The translations under genes were made by a program, and so were the position numbers. Under the pieces are notes generated by a model. The model made no database searches. It had not been told where the DNA came from and saw only the letters and a program-made list of their open reading frames with translations. Of a stretch of 64,000 nucleotides of DNA, positions 39,421 through 52,900 are shown piece by piece (the stretch's first letter is position 1; every line of letters starts with the position of its first letter). The stretch lies in the NCBI GenBank assembly GCA_963855995.1, contig OY979719.1, positions 4,278,001-4,342,000 of the forward strand, read 5' to 3'. Source of the stretch: Muricea muricata. Its lineage: Eukaryota; Cnidaria; Anthozoa; Malacalcyonacea; Plexauridae.

Positions 39421-41167
39421 ATGGCGACGTGGAGGCCATACAGCATGGTTCAAGCGCCTATTGATGTGGACGTTTCATCGGTAGGTAGAAAATTCAAATT
39501 CTTAGGACATAAATTCTGTCTACTATGTAACTATGTACTGAACTACACGTGTAGATACGTAAAGCTCAGTATTTATATTTTAATAAAGTATGCACAATGG
39601 TATTAAAATATTATTCATAATACTTAGGTTTTGACAATCTGCTTATTTTTCGTCTGCTGGATAGTATATTTAAAGAAAGTGTGTATATTTTATTTAAAGT
39701 TCAAATTATTTAAAGTTCAAATATTATAAAATTCAAATTGCTTTGTAGTAAATTTATTCTCTCTTGACAATTGCATACACAGCTACGTAATGTCTAGATT
39801 GTAAGTGAGACGTCTGCAACGAACATGTTTTTATTGTTGTTGTCATTGTAAAGGTTTCAGCATTTCAGAATAGAGAAATGTTGTGTTAGTTTTCTGTTTA
39901 TGTAGTATGTGAAAGTAGTGATTCAAATTTTATCTGCTACAAACTATAGACTTCAAGTGAAGGAGGAAGTTCAGCGCCAAGCAGTCCTGTGTCTGAGGCA
40001 GGGTCGTTCATTGTCCAACCAAAAGATGATCTTGTTAAAAAGGAACTGAGAGATGCAATTAGACATAAACGATTAGCAAAGGGTCTCGATGAGCTCCCTG
40101 AAATTGAAGCGAAGAAACCAAAAACAGACGAGGTGACAAATGTGTCCTAAATTTTTTTATTATCAAACATAGTATGGTAGCTCAACAGATTCACTAACAA
40201 TGTACCATAGGTTAGTGAAATTAGTAATATTTATAGGAGTGTCCAGAATTTCCTCTATACTTGAACAAAGGGGATCTTACAAACTGTCAAGATCTTAAGT
40301 GTGGTTGCTTCAAACATGCCCATTTAGGCTCCTTTCCAAGTGTGTACTTTACCACCCCTAACCAAAAATGACAATTGATTTACAGGAAGTATATGCAATG
40401 GCATGGTTTTTCCTTTAGATGACGCCTGAAGAGGAAGAGAAACGAAGATTGAGGAGAGAAAGAAATAAATTGGCTGCATTTCGTTGTCGACAGAGACGAA
40501 AACAACACATTGTTGAGTTAGAACAGGTAAAAAATGGACATGTTTGTGGTGTTTGTTGTGGTCTTCATAGTGATGAAACAAATTGTTATCTTTATTAACA
40601 CATGCAATGTTTCATAGAATTTACGTTCCTTAGCAACTCATGAAATATTAAGTAGAATGTACAGTATGTACACGGAACAACTCTAGAAGTTAATTATTGT
40701 TGAGTACTAGAGTATGCTTGATATGTTCTAGAAAAATCTATGCAAATATTTCTGTAAGATTAACAATTATTCATGCATCATTGTTTTTTGCTGCCCACAC
40801 AAACACTGCTTGTGTGGGTAGTGTGTATGGATACAGTCTTTGTTTAAACCATATCAACAGTTTAAATTAAGGCCAATTAGGCTATACATAGCAGGATTTG
40901 TGTTACATTTTTTCAAACACATTGTTTATTTGGTCAATATTTCAAATCACATGAAGAGATGCACAAATGGTGAAAATATATATATGTTTCTTTTAGATCA
41001 CAGAACAGATTTCAAACAGCAATGATGACCTTGAGAAAGAAATTGAAGACTTAAAACAACAGAAACAACAACTAGAAGAAATGTTAGAGAGACATTCATG
41101 TAAGAAAGAAACAACTCATGGACAACCGTGTGAAGAAAATAAAGAAAATAATGGAGATGATGAGTAG
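39421..41167 (+). CDS. bZIP transcription factor, ATF3/JDP2/Fos-like
   Basis: Nuclear DNA-binding dimeric transcription factor of the AP-1/CREB class. Four exons, all phase 0: 39421-39480, 39950-40132, 40419-40526, 40997-41167, giving 173 residues (ATF3 and JDP2 are of similar size). An ATF3-like segment ([14 protein letters not shown]) precedes [18 protein letters not shown], the basic region [13 protein letters not shown], and a leucine zipper continuing into the last exon. A Cys after the zipper (RHSCKK) sits where ATF3 and JDP2 have one. The basic region reads N-x2-A-A-F-R-C-R where ATF3/JDP2/Fos usually have A-A-x-K-C-R. An intron splits the basic region from the zipper, as is common for this family. 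The start is the first ATG in frame of a short exon ending in GTAGGT. Confidence 0.9.
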
Positions 41168-42057
41168 TCATCAAATAGCTATTACTGCAGTAGATGTTTA
41201 TGATTAATTGAAGTCACTTCCGTAAGTCAGAGCTTGACAAAGATAGAGTGTGTTCTAGTTGAAATCCCATCTTCAACAAGCACAAATGAAAGTTCTGGGC
41301 ACAAAGATTAACTCTACAGAAACACATCTGATTTACTGTGTTTCTTAGTGACGTGGCAAAATGAGGTAGAGATTTCTTTGGACGATGCAGTTTAAATAGC
41401 ATTGTCAGATTAAGTGAACAAGGCACATGTATAGTACATGACCCCCAATGCATCAACACTGTCATTGTCTTGGAGCTTCATTCCAGTTGTCTATTAATGA
41501 ACTTTTGAAACTATTTGCAAACCCTGTGTTCAGAGGAAAAGAAGCATTTATAAACTCAAGGTTCAACTTATCAAACATGACAACAAAAGCTGGGGAATAT
41601 TTCTTCATCTCCACACAAGCAAGGTTACTCTATGTTGTGTTTCCTTCATCAGTTTATGATCCAAATAGTATCATATGTAATATAAATGTAAAAGTGTAAA
41701 TTTTAAGAGATTATATATGTAATAGAGCATTTATATTGTAGATATATTTATATTCCAAGTACAAATGAAATTACACGGAAGTTTAGTATTTTCTTCATTT
41801 TTACTTAAATTTTTACTTAAACTACCAACTCCGCAAAATAAAACTTCAAAATCTTACAGAAACGTGAGAAAACACAAAATGAAGCTTAATGACACCTGGC
41901 TGCCTTGTTTCTTGCCATACAAAGAGCCACCTGTGGGACCCCAACCGATCATATCTCAAAATAGTTTCCCCCCAGAAATTTCGAAAGATAAAAATAACAT
42001 TTTGTTGCTGCAAGCAGTAAATATTTGTTTGTATTGAACATAGAAACGACGTTTGAA
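41168..42057 (+). other. bZIP 3' UTR and short intergenic region
   Basis: No conserved coding frame. An AATAAA at about 41,837-41,842 may end the bZIP transcript, leaving about 200 bp before the protease start codon. Confidence 0.45.
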
Positions 42058-45000
42058 ATGCTTTTGTTTTCGTTAATGCTTTTGTTGTCCCTATGTGGGA
42101 GCATAAATTCAGCAGGTAAGCCAATCTAGCATATTTTTTTTATTTTGAAGTATACATATTGAATTCAATCACGAATATACTGTATTAGCGTTTGTAGCCT
42201 AAATACTTTTGCAGTAGAGGCTGCTTCAAAATTTATTAATTCTAGCCTATTTATTCAAAGCTAATTTAGCGTTATTAAACACTCAGTGGCCCTAACATAG
42301 CTTAACGTTTAGCCCAATAGTAGTTTAGTTTTTGGATTCAGTATTCAGTCTAGCTACCTGTTGCTCTAGGCAAAACTACCATTGATCCGGACAAAATTTC
42401 TAAAGAAATGTTTCCAAGCAAATAAATAAGCTTCTGAGACTTCGTTTTGTTTGAATTTTTCATCGGCTTTGGAAAAATGTGTCCGCTTCAGGCACCTAAA
42501 TTAAAGGAAAGAAAGCGAAGTCTGCGAAGATGTTTGAAAAGCAGATTTGAAGAAAATTCCAATTCCAAGTGAAGGGAATACCATTTATAGACTAACGCCA
42601 CAGAACAAGTTTGGTTCCTCGTTTAGCCATTCATTCAAGCCGGTTAAATTTAAGTAGCCCGGACGGGGTACCGTATCATTATTAAGTGGAAGATTTTGAT
42701 TTATTCAAATCAATATATTTTCTTTTTGGCTTATCGAATTATTCCGGTCTGTGGCAAATGTTTAACACACCCATTGTTCGTTTTGTACCTATTTTGTTCA
42801 ACTCCAGCCACTGTAGTCCATATAGTTAACAGTCAATAGTCTTCAAAAAGATATCCACCGAATAGGATAGAAATTCAGACATAAAAACGACGTCTAAGAT
42901 GAAAAAAGTAGTGTAATACACAACTTCATGTTGCCAACTGATGTCAGTGGCGCCACGAAGAATTACAAATTGCTGCTTCAATATCGACATTTTATGCATT
43001 AAATAACGTACGTATTTCGCTTAAATCGATATGGGTTTAACTTTGATGATCTTTCCCCCCCGATAAGCTTATTAAACCATGTATTAATTGTGGTGGAGTC
43101 GAAAAATATTGTTATAAATAGACACAAGTGTTACACGTTCACTTTGTCGTTCATGTTTCTTTGTCGATTTCAGAATTCGTAAAATTGACCAATCACAGCG
43201 AAGCACAAAAGTTCTAAACATTTGCCACAGACTAGTATATTTGTAAAAGGTTGAAAGACAAACGATATACTACTACACATCCGTCATCCAGTTTTATAAC
43301 TAAGTCTATTTTAATGACGTCACAAGCAGGGTAAATAAAACGTACTGGGGTCAGTTGTAACAGGCCTGGTTGTACGAAAGGTTTATAGCGCTATCCACCG
43401 TATAGCGATTTTTTTGCAACTTTCTAAACGTTTTCAGTAACTTGTAAAATTTATATTAAAGTTCATTATTTTCAAGTTAAAGTCACCTTATATCTCTTGC
43501 GAGGTCAATATTCTTAGTGTCATTGCTTTTTATGGCCTTTTGTGGCAGTTAAAAAATACACAATCCGGTGGATAGAACTATCCAGCTTCGTACAACCGAC
43601 CCGTGGATAACAGGACAATATGTGTAATTCACACGTTTGGCGAAAGTTGTTTCGACATGACATCTTACAACAAGCGGCAGACTTGTTGCAACTTGATGAA
43701 TTGAAAAGCTTGTTGCAACCAGTATTCTTGGGTTTCACGTGACGTCATAAATTTCACTGGGGGTCAACTCCAAATCGATACACTGTCATCAGACTGAAAA
43801 AAATTTTCACTGTATGTGTTGACCTTGTCTTTGGGAGCAAATGTGTGCAATTTCGTGAGATTTGCTTGCTCCAGTGCAGTACAATGATCAATACATTTTG
43901 GCTTGACCTCCACTCAGAATTACTGAAAAAGGTTCCAGTGAAACCCAAGAATTGTTGGGCCAATTCTCTATTAGACACGCTTTTGAATTAGGATTACTTT
44001 TTAGCGCGTAATACAAAAGTAAACAAAATCCGTAAATTTCACAGGACAATATTTTACCCATTTTACAATACCCAGCGCCCAAACTTTTTTGAACAATTTT
44101 ACTAAATTTAGGATCTCTTTTTTGCCTGTGCAAATACATTGCCCCAATTCAAGAGTTTGTCTAATAGGGAATTGAATCATTAACTGACTTATTTCAATAA
44201 TGCATCAACTGAATTATCCAACCTCATCCCGGAAGGGCGAGACCATTAAAACATCCCCTAACGCTTTGTAGCTGTGCCAAAGGCAGAAAAGGTAGCTTGT
44301 GGTATAAAACCAGCCACTGTGTACTCGACTAAGAGAATAGTAGGCGGAGAAGAAGCGACAGCCGGGGAGTGGCCTTGGATGGCTGCCTTGTTTCACAGTC
44401 AAGGAAATCCGAACCAGAAACCTTACTTTAAATGTGGAGCGACATTACTATCCGACAAATGGGTCGCAACGGCTGCTCATTGTACCTTAGCATTGCCGCA
44501 GATATTCTCCGTAAGTTTTGCATTTTCATAAAAGTGTTCAGGTTTGTGTGCTGATTTCTATGTGGCTTGATTTGAATTGGTGGAGCAGATATGTGCAAAA
44601 TTTGATAAAAAATGTCCATCATAAAACACCATGTATTTTCAGGCTGTTTAGCTTTTGACGTGATTATCATTATTATTAGATATAGCGTCATATGCAAAAT
44701 AAATATTTTCGATCTCTAAACTGAGTTTTACTTATTTTCGCCCATTTCCAACGGATTTTTTAAATGAATGAACCCATTCCCATTGTGGGGAATCCTATTT
44801 TTACTGTGAGATGTCCGCCTCGAACAAAGGGATTTCCTCAAAAATTAAACTGAGCAATGAGCACAGGGGAAGTAAAGAAACCTCAATTTTGACAGCAAAA
44901 ATATTAATCTCCTGCAAATATGGCTCTTTTATCAGAATGTCCGCACACTTTGTACGCATAATTATCTGTCTTACTACCACTTCCCGTTTTTTTTTTTTGC

Positions 45001-46385
45001 GCAGGTAAGGCTTGGTGAACACGACTTAAGCGTGAATGATCAGTACGAGCAAGATATTCCAGTGAAGACGGTTAAAACCCACCCTGCGTTTGGCATTGGG
45101 GCTAAAAAATTGAAGGGAACAGGAAAGATCGGGCTTTATGCGGAACACGACATAGCTTTATTGGAACTGAGTAAACCAGCGAGAATTGATACCAGAACCT
45201 CCCCCGTTTGTGTTGATCCGGGCTTGCCTGACTTTAGCGAAGGTGAGAATCAGGGGGGGGCGCCTTGAATGGGGCACTAATAACTATATTTAGGTGTGTG
45301 ATCGCGTATAACTGCAATAGCTAGTAATTAGTAACTGTAATCACACACAATGTACAAGATAAGGGAGAGCTAGGTAAGGGAATAGCTAACGGACTCAAAG
45401 TCCCAACTAAGACAAATCCCAGTAATACATTACACAGACTATGATACGATTAGAAAAGATAAGAATATAAAAATAAATTATAAGAATACAAAAAGTCTTG
45501 ATGCCTTTCAGGGAAGAGCTGTTATATAGCCGGTTGGGGCAACAAGAAACTGCACACGCCAACAGAGCCAAGGTTACTTCATGTTAGTGTACCGTTAGTG
45601 TCCAAGGAAAAATGCAATCAGATAAAGTCATACGGCGGTGTCATCACAGACAACATGGTGTGTGCTGGTTTTGAACAGGGAGGCAAAGACACCTGTGAAG
45701 GTGATAGTGGAGGCAAGTACTTCATGAGATGTTCCTTTATTCTTTTGACACAACTTTGAGAACATGAAACATGGGGTTTTACTACACCAGCAGTGATGTC
45801 ACTGATGGGACAATAACAATCCCACCACGTTGCATACAAATTCCTTGTATGTTTGCATGGTGAATATCAAATCAATATATAATTTTGTGGAAATACCGCA
45901 AAAATTTACCATCGCAAAGCTTTCGATCCGTAAGCTCGGATTTAATCAGTGCTAATAGTAATGCATTGTTATTGGAGACATTACTATTGGCCCTGATGAA
46001 GATCCGAGCTCACGGACCCGAAGCTTTGTGATAATAAACTTACGTGGTGTTACCACAAAATTATACTTCACGTTGCATATGTTGTGAAACTGATTATTGC
46101 ACATATGTAATTTCGGGCACAAAATATGCCTACTCTATAAACTTTACTCGCTTACATGTATATACTTAACACGCGGAAGTGTGCTTCTGAAGACCCGAGC
46201 CAATTTAAAATCCATCTATTCCTGTTCTAGGTCCATTGTTATGTGAGAAAGATTCAAAATGGTATCTTCATGGCATTTCATCGTTTGGACACGAAGCATG
46301 CGCAGTAGCGTATAAATACGGAGTCTACACTCGCGTATCGCAATTTAAAGAATGGGTTAAAAATGTTACTCATATTGATTGTTAA
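42058..46385 (+). CDS. Secreted trypsin-like serine protease (S1 family)
   Basis: Extracellular zymogen cleaving after Arg/Lys (inferred). Exons 42058-42115, 44272-44510, 45005-45242, 45512-45712, 46231-46385 join in phase to 296 residues. Exon 1 encodes a signal peptide ([19 protein letters not shown]). A short propeptide with Cys precedes the activation site KR/IVGGEEA. The catalytic His is in TAAHC, Asp in HDIALLEL and Ser in CEGDSGGP. Asp six residues before the Ser ([10 protein letters not shown]) predicts trypsin specificity. CVDP supplies the partner for the propeptide Cys. Near the C terminus KYGVYTRV has Tyr where most trypsins have Pro (position 225), and the residue before the 216 Gly is Phe rather than Trp. 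The fourth intron uses a GC donor (GAG/GCAAGT). The gene ends tail-to-tail with the KIF6-like gene. Confidence 0.93.
43370..43607. repeat. Foldback in protease intron 1
   Basis: GGTTGTACGAA and CTATCCACCG blocks occur on the left arm and inverted on the right arm (43,560-43,607), with about 140 bp between. It is followed by a TTGTTGCAAC-rich repeat. Confidence 0.65.
43640..44180. repeat. Composite of dispersed repeats in protease intron 1
   Basis: It holds a CAACTTGTTGCAAG-type repeat (about 43,650-43,725; related copies near 52.4 and 63.8-64.0 kb). Next is a block with TTTCACTGGGGGTCA (43,750-43,770) that recurs inverted at about 59,990-60,010. Last is a hairpin between about 43,968 and 44,178 (TCTATTAGACA and its inverse). 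Confidence 0.55.
45880..46068. repeat. Foldback inside the GC-AG intron
   Basis: The arms pair TATAATTTTGTGG, GCAAAGCTTTCG and AGCTCGGAT blocks with their inverses, around an axis near 45,972. It lies in the protease intron that has the GC donor. Confidence 0.7.
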
Positions 46386-46955
46386 AAATATATGTCTATA
46401 AGGCTGGACCCTGGGAGAATATCGCACGTGTAAAAAACTTATTGAAATGAAATCGTAAATAGTAATTTTTATAACAAAATAAAGATATATGCTGGGAGAG
46501 GTTAAGATGTGAAAAAAAAAACACACTTGCACGAATGTATCTTGTTACATTTTCTTTTCTTCTCTGACTTGGGATTAGTTGGGATTACTTAGGGCCTATT
46601 CATAATATTCGTGATTATATGCGGAAGACAGAAAGAAAATGATTAGCTATGATAGAAGGGTTATAGCTTTTCCTGGTATATTCTTATTCACAATGCTTGG
46701 ATGAAGGGTAACATTCTATACAGTGCAGATAAGTATTGACAGATGGAGCGGAAATTACCAGTTTACAGCGGGTAAGAGTTCTGGCCTCCCATACCTCCTG
46801 TGATCCCAATAGTTCCCAACGATCAACCTGGGTACTTCTCTACACCGTTGCTCTTTCTGTCGTCTCCTTCTCGCTAGTATTTCCGACGCGTATTGACGAC
46901 AGCTCTGGGTTCTCTAAATTTCATAACCGTCTTCAATAGTCCTGGTTGAACAGCG
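46386..46955. other. Convergent intergenic region
   Basis: Separates the ends of the + strand protease and the - strand KIF6-like gene. An AATAAA at about 46,479-46,484 (ACAAAATAAAG) is a likely protease poly(A) signal. No gene is seen. Confidence 0.5.
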
Positions 46956-49900
46956 TTATTTAGAACTCGAACCTAAAACAAAAAGTGAAAGAACAAGATC
47001 TTAATTTATGTACTAACCAAGTTGGACTTTGCCAACAAACAAAATGGCATGGCAGGACATGTTTTGTAATGCACTGTATGAAACTTACTGTCAATTTGTT
47101 AAGTCCCAATGAGTTTTTCGCTTTGCAATTTACGAGGAAAGAATATTTATACAAATCCAGCCGGATTTTAACATTGAAGATATTTGCTGATCGCTTCTTG
47201 AAGAAACGAATTTTACCTAGTGTATGCCTTTGTCTTTCTTTATGCTTCAACACTTCACAAACTGAGCATGCTAATAAATATGTAACAACGGATATTACAG
47301 TGATCCTTTACACCGCCATATCCATTCAAGAATTATTTTGCCTTCATTAACGGTATTCATAACTAACCAATTTCGTTCCAAGAGCCTTTTAGAGGGAGGG
47401 AAAAGGCCCTGGCTCCAGCTGGCTTTTAAAACCACGAATCGTGGTTTTTGAATAAATTAGCGCAATAACTGCATATGCAATTTTCTCCAAAATGACTGAC
47501 ATATCGAAGTGTTTAGAAAAACCCGTCATGCAGAGGCTTAGTAAGGTGGTAAATGTTTTCTCCACGCAAATATACGTACATGCATTTTGAAATAATTAAC
47601 TGTTTCAGGTAACAGACCAATCCAGAAGATAGCAGCCGGTGCCGGGGACTTTTCCCTCCCCCTTTTTTAGAAAAGCTACTGGGAACGAGGTTGATAACTT
47701 ACCTCTTTGCTCAAGTAAAGATTGTCTTGCTCGAATAAACGCCATGATGTCTTCGTCAGCACGGCTGTCACCAGTTAAGTTGATTTTGCCGTTGGACGAA
47801 CTATACAGGAAAGAAATGAAATTTAAACATTTTGAATCTAAAAAAAAACTTCACACGGGCGGGATCTATTAAATTACTATGAGGCCTTTCACCAAGTTTC
47901 TAGCAAATATTAGCAATTTCTAAAATGGTAAACGAGCGCTGCAAACCGCTTTTGGATAATGCAGCCCTAAACCAAGTTGTAACGAATCAATATGTTTTGA
48001 CAAGCAAAAATTGCTTGGTTTTCTCATGCTTGAAGTCGGTGTTAAAATGACGAGCAAAAAGACCTTTGCATTTAATATAAAACAAAAACTTCAAGCCATG
48101 AATAGGAAAGTCAAAATAATGAATGGATAAAAAACTTCGTGTTTAATTCTTGTATAAGCACATTTAGGCGTTGCTGCCAGGTTGCTAAAGACTTGCTTGA
48201 GAGGTCGTATTCAACTGAAAGATCAGTAGCACCTGGAGCGTTTGGCATCTTCATACTTATTTCTTATATCTCTTCTCTCGGCAGAAAAATTCCGTTTATC
48301 TTCTGTCGTGCCTTGCTCTGGCCCAGCAGGGTTTCTCCAATAGTCCAACCCCCCTGGCACAGTCTTAGATGCAGGCTCATGTTCGTGCTGTAACCTCTGA
48401 GACCGGGGGTTGTTAGATCGTGTGGAATCCTGACTAGAGCGAGGATCTGTAGAGGAACGAGGATGCTGGTTCTGTTGTTTGATCGGTGACAAAGGAGGCG
48501 TGGGTGTCCTCCACGCTGTCGATATCTTTTTACTCGAAGCTCTGTGGGTGAGCAAAGACTGCTCGTTCCACCATACCTCAAAATCTTTCTGCATTTGTAC
48601 TTTGGATTTTTCGAGAAGATGTTGCAAATGCTCAATTTCTGTTTTCAGTGAACGAAGACGAGTAAACGTTTCCTTGTATCTAAACATACACAAAAATCAG
48701 CTGACAACTTATAAAATATAATAAACAATATAATCTGAAACCGACAATATGGATAAAAACATTCCAGTATCCCTTTCCTCCTCACTGGACAGGGAATTGG
48801 GCTAGCGTCCCAAAGGTCATGGGTTCGATTCCGCCGTGGTCTGAGATATTTTTCAGCTTGTCCGGTGTGGATATAAACTCAGAGTAACACCACAAACATC
48901 ATTTTCATGCAGTGCATAACACACACAGAGCACATCATGTCTCGTGTTTGATAGCTGAGGAACTTGTTGAACTGCGGTCACTTTGGAGTTAGCCGACCGA
49001 CGGCATCTCGTGTATGACTGGTTTTAGTTTTTGTATTTTATAATACCTGGATTTCTCTTCTTCGATAGCGTTACGTAATCTGTCCTCCTCCACGTTATTT
49101 TGGTCATCTTCCACTGAGAACAAAAAGAAACGAGATTTACATCGAGAATTCATGATAACCCACAAATGTTTCAAAACAACACCCAAGTTCTTCCATGCGA
49201 GGGTTGTTCCTGTACAGACTTTTACATTTACTGGCCATAGCAATTCTGTTAATAAATTTATCGAGGGCAGTCACCCCCCCCCCCCCCAGCTTAGTATGCC
49301 CCAAAGCAGTTGCATGTAAAATATTAGGGACCTTACGATTTACAGAACGACAACGTCCTAAGACAAACAGTCAATTGAAAAGAAGTGAATAATTATAGTT
49401 GTGAACAATGCATTTGAATGTTTGAAAAGCGCCTCTCGTATTGTTGACGACGGCAAATCAAATATTTTCACGTATTGTATTAACGCAGGCGTATTGAATT
49501 TAGCCGGCGGAGTTTTAAATTCGATCTAGTTAAGAACTCTTCTCAAACATGTAGCTCATGTCTTCAACCAAAGTGTTGTTAACATGCGTTAACTCAACTT
49601 ATGCGATTGATGATAAACAACTTCTATGCTTTACTAAGCTACATCATAAAGTGTTTTCTCGCCGTTGTCGTCGCGTTGCCGTCCTATAAATCGTAAGGTC
49701 CCTATTACCTTGCATGGAGCGACGTATTCTGTGCTGTTCAATTTGCGTCTTGAGGGTGTCTATAAATAAAATAAAAAATATGGATGTTTTGGGATCAAAC
49801 ATAAGTGAAAACATAAGCAATACACTCTTATTTTTCATCGTGAAGCCTCCAATATCCACCGGAACAATTCGCGACTACCGACTGTTATCAACTCTCAATG

Positions 49901-52900
49901 AAAATATTTTCTGCAAGTTAACGCCTAAAAACCGCTCATTTTTTAAAATATTATCACCTCTAAACAAGATGTACAAGAAAAAGAAACGTAAAATACAACA
50001 GTCCTACTCCCAATGTCTTTACATATGGGCTTGTAAAAAGTGACCCTTTTTCAATCAACAACACATTATCATAAAGTTCATCGATTTGTTAAATGGCCTA
50101 CCGAATGTATGTAGGGAATATTTTCTCATCTTCTCTCTTAATGTTACTATTTCTTGCTGACTTTTCCGATTATAGTGTTTGAACCTGTTAATTTTTTGCC
50201 AACCTGAAAACTTTTTGGGACCAATGGTCCTGCAATCCTACGCACACTGATATACGTACTTATTTTCTTTCTCGAGTTGTTGACTTGTTCTCCAAGAGCT
50301 TTCGCCTCGCCGTATCTTAAAACAAAAGTCGTGAAGATGTTGAGAATATTCAGTCGCATGTACTCTCAATAACATTACTGTATAGATTTAGCAATGTTGT
50401 TTTGCAAACATCACGTATAAATATCCTGTTTTTGACATAATTTGGATAATAAAAATCTCGTAGACGCATGAGAATGAACGAATCTCACTTTTGCTTTAAT
50501 ATGCGTTTATTTTCTTCAATGTTTGAATTATGAGGGTAGTCGACGCGAAATACTTCAAATGCCTCTCGTCTTCCCTGTGACATGTCATCTTTATGAAAGA
50601 AAGATATGAACAACATAAATATGGTAAGTAGGTAGGTAGTACTTCATTTAGAATCAAAGTCAGCTGTCAGCACGCTAGCTCCACGACCTTAAATCCTGTT
50701 TCCATACGGGGGCGGGCGTTTTGGGGTTAAAAAGATTAAAAAGAGATCGTGAAACAATGTTTGCCCTCTGTACAGCAATCCAAATGGACAACTGATTCCA
50801 GATACCATCAAATGGATCTCGGATTTCTACTACATTACTGGTGGAATCCGAATTCTGAGTGTGGATTCCGTAATGCCAGTAGTGGATTTCAAAATCGCAC
50901 AAGTGGATATTTCGTCGGATTCCAGGAATCCCAAAAATCATGCATCTCAAAAACTGCAATTTTTTTACCTTTCATTTGTTGCGACTGAGACGTTTTATTG
51001 GAATGAGAATGCCCATTTGCCTCTTCTCTCGTTGCTACAGGTTGCTGTCGTTCCTAGAAGTTTTAAACGGATTATGCAGCATTTAGACGAGTACAAAATG
51101 TACGGTAGCTTACAGTACCCATAGAATTGTCAATCTCTCACTAGCAGCCCAATTTCAACATTACCATGTTTTCAAGTGATGTCTGTTTACGTCTAAGTCT
51201 AGTTTCCATTTGGTCGTAATTGTCGTAGCAAAGTAGCCACTACCGCTACCACTACCTTAATCCATCTTTTAGCCAATCAGATTAGCTTGGTCTACCCAAC
51301 TGACCAATCAGATTGCTTAAGAGTCACGATAAGGTAGCAATAGTGCTAGTGGAAGTCAAATCTGACTATAATCTCTCTATTATAGAGGATGTGATACAGT
51401 CTGGACCTGCCCTTTCTTTTGTGGGCTGTATTCAAATTAGTTATTTCAAGTGTACGTTGGATCGACATACGTATATTATCACATCGCTCACTTTGATATA
51501 TTCACAACATTTACGACTAAATGGAAAGTTGGCTTTCAAATGGGGTATGTTTGTATTCAATGGAGGTGAACTCAATGCTTCAAGCACGAGTAGAACCATT
51601 CTTCTATAACTCAGCATTTAGTCAAATACCATAACGTATCATAGAGCTGGAAGTTCTTAGTGAAAAGCTCATCAGCTTGGAACTTATTTTGACATCCAGC
51701 TGATCTGACCGCGAGTAAAAGGTCTGGAACTAGCTATCAAAATTTATCAAAATACCATTTTGCTGTTGTTAATCACTTATATCTTTTGTTTTCCTTTGTG
51801 AAACTTGTTGAAACTTATTAGTAACCGTCTTCAATAAAGAAAATTATAAGTCTGCAAGAAATTTACAAACAAAGTAAATTATATTTCATGAGAAATTTGA
51901 TAATTTGGATCGAAAAATGGATTTCTATTTGACAACTAGTGCCAGTACGTTTCCGTGTTTTTCAGATCAACCGGATATTTAAGAGCAAACTTCCTAATAC
52001 CTTTTTACCAGGCTTGGCAACAGGCCTTACCTCAAGTGTGTGTACACGTTGCTCAGCGGTCACTTCATGATTCGATGAATTTTCTCTCGAAGCATTTCTT
52101 GTGTTAACGCTTTCCCTGTTTCTACGATCAGAGGTATCGCTTTCCCTGCTTGATAGTTTCGCATTCCCGCTAACACGTTCTCGTTCTCGTTTTAACATTC
52201 CTACTAAGATATCTAACGTGAAATGTTAAGGTTTAAACGTCCTTTACTGTGGTCATTCACAGAATCAGTCTCAGGCTTACTACAGAGAGCAAGGTTTAAT
52301 TTCTGCAATGTGCAGCGGTAATTTTCCACGTACATAGTCAAAAGCAGCATAAACCGACTTGCCAATTTCATCAAGTTGCAACAAGTCTGTTAAATAAAAT
52401 CAGGCTTGCTACTTGTCATTTTCACACATGTTACAACTTTTTACGAAAATTTACCCCGATGCCATACCACAGGGTAAGCATAGACAAAATTGGTGAAACT
52501 TTGCCAAATATTTGACCATTCAGCGGTCTAGACCTATTCTTTTATGAAACAAGACCTATTTGGTGAAGTTTTTGCCTTCTCGTGAAGTGCCCAACGATTG
52601 CAAGACGTGATACGAAACTCCCAAATTGTTTCATGGCTTCAAGTGTCAAATTTATACAGCTTTGGAGGCAGCAACTCAATACAATGCCTGCAATATATCC
52701 AGTGTTTTTAGCTTTAAGTCTAAAGCGACTGCAAACGTACCCTCGTAGCGGGCTTATTTTGTGCACTGTCTTGGAAGGTCAGTATTGTGTGGAAACCGTT
52801 GATACGCCATCATCATAATTTACAAGACGTTGTGGAAACACCACCGCTCGTGCACGACCACAAAGCACTATGGTAGTAAATGGCTTGATTTGACATAAGA

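Noticed and set aside
48778..48860. Possible tRNA gene
   Set aside because: Box B is good but no cloverleaf with a proper acceptor stem was seen, and the same tail occurs in other copies, so it is a SINE.
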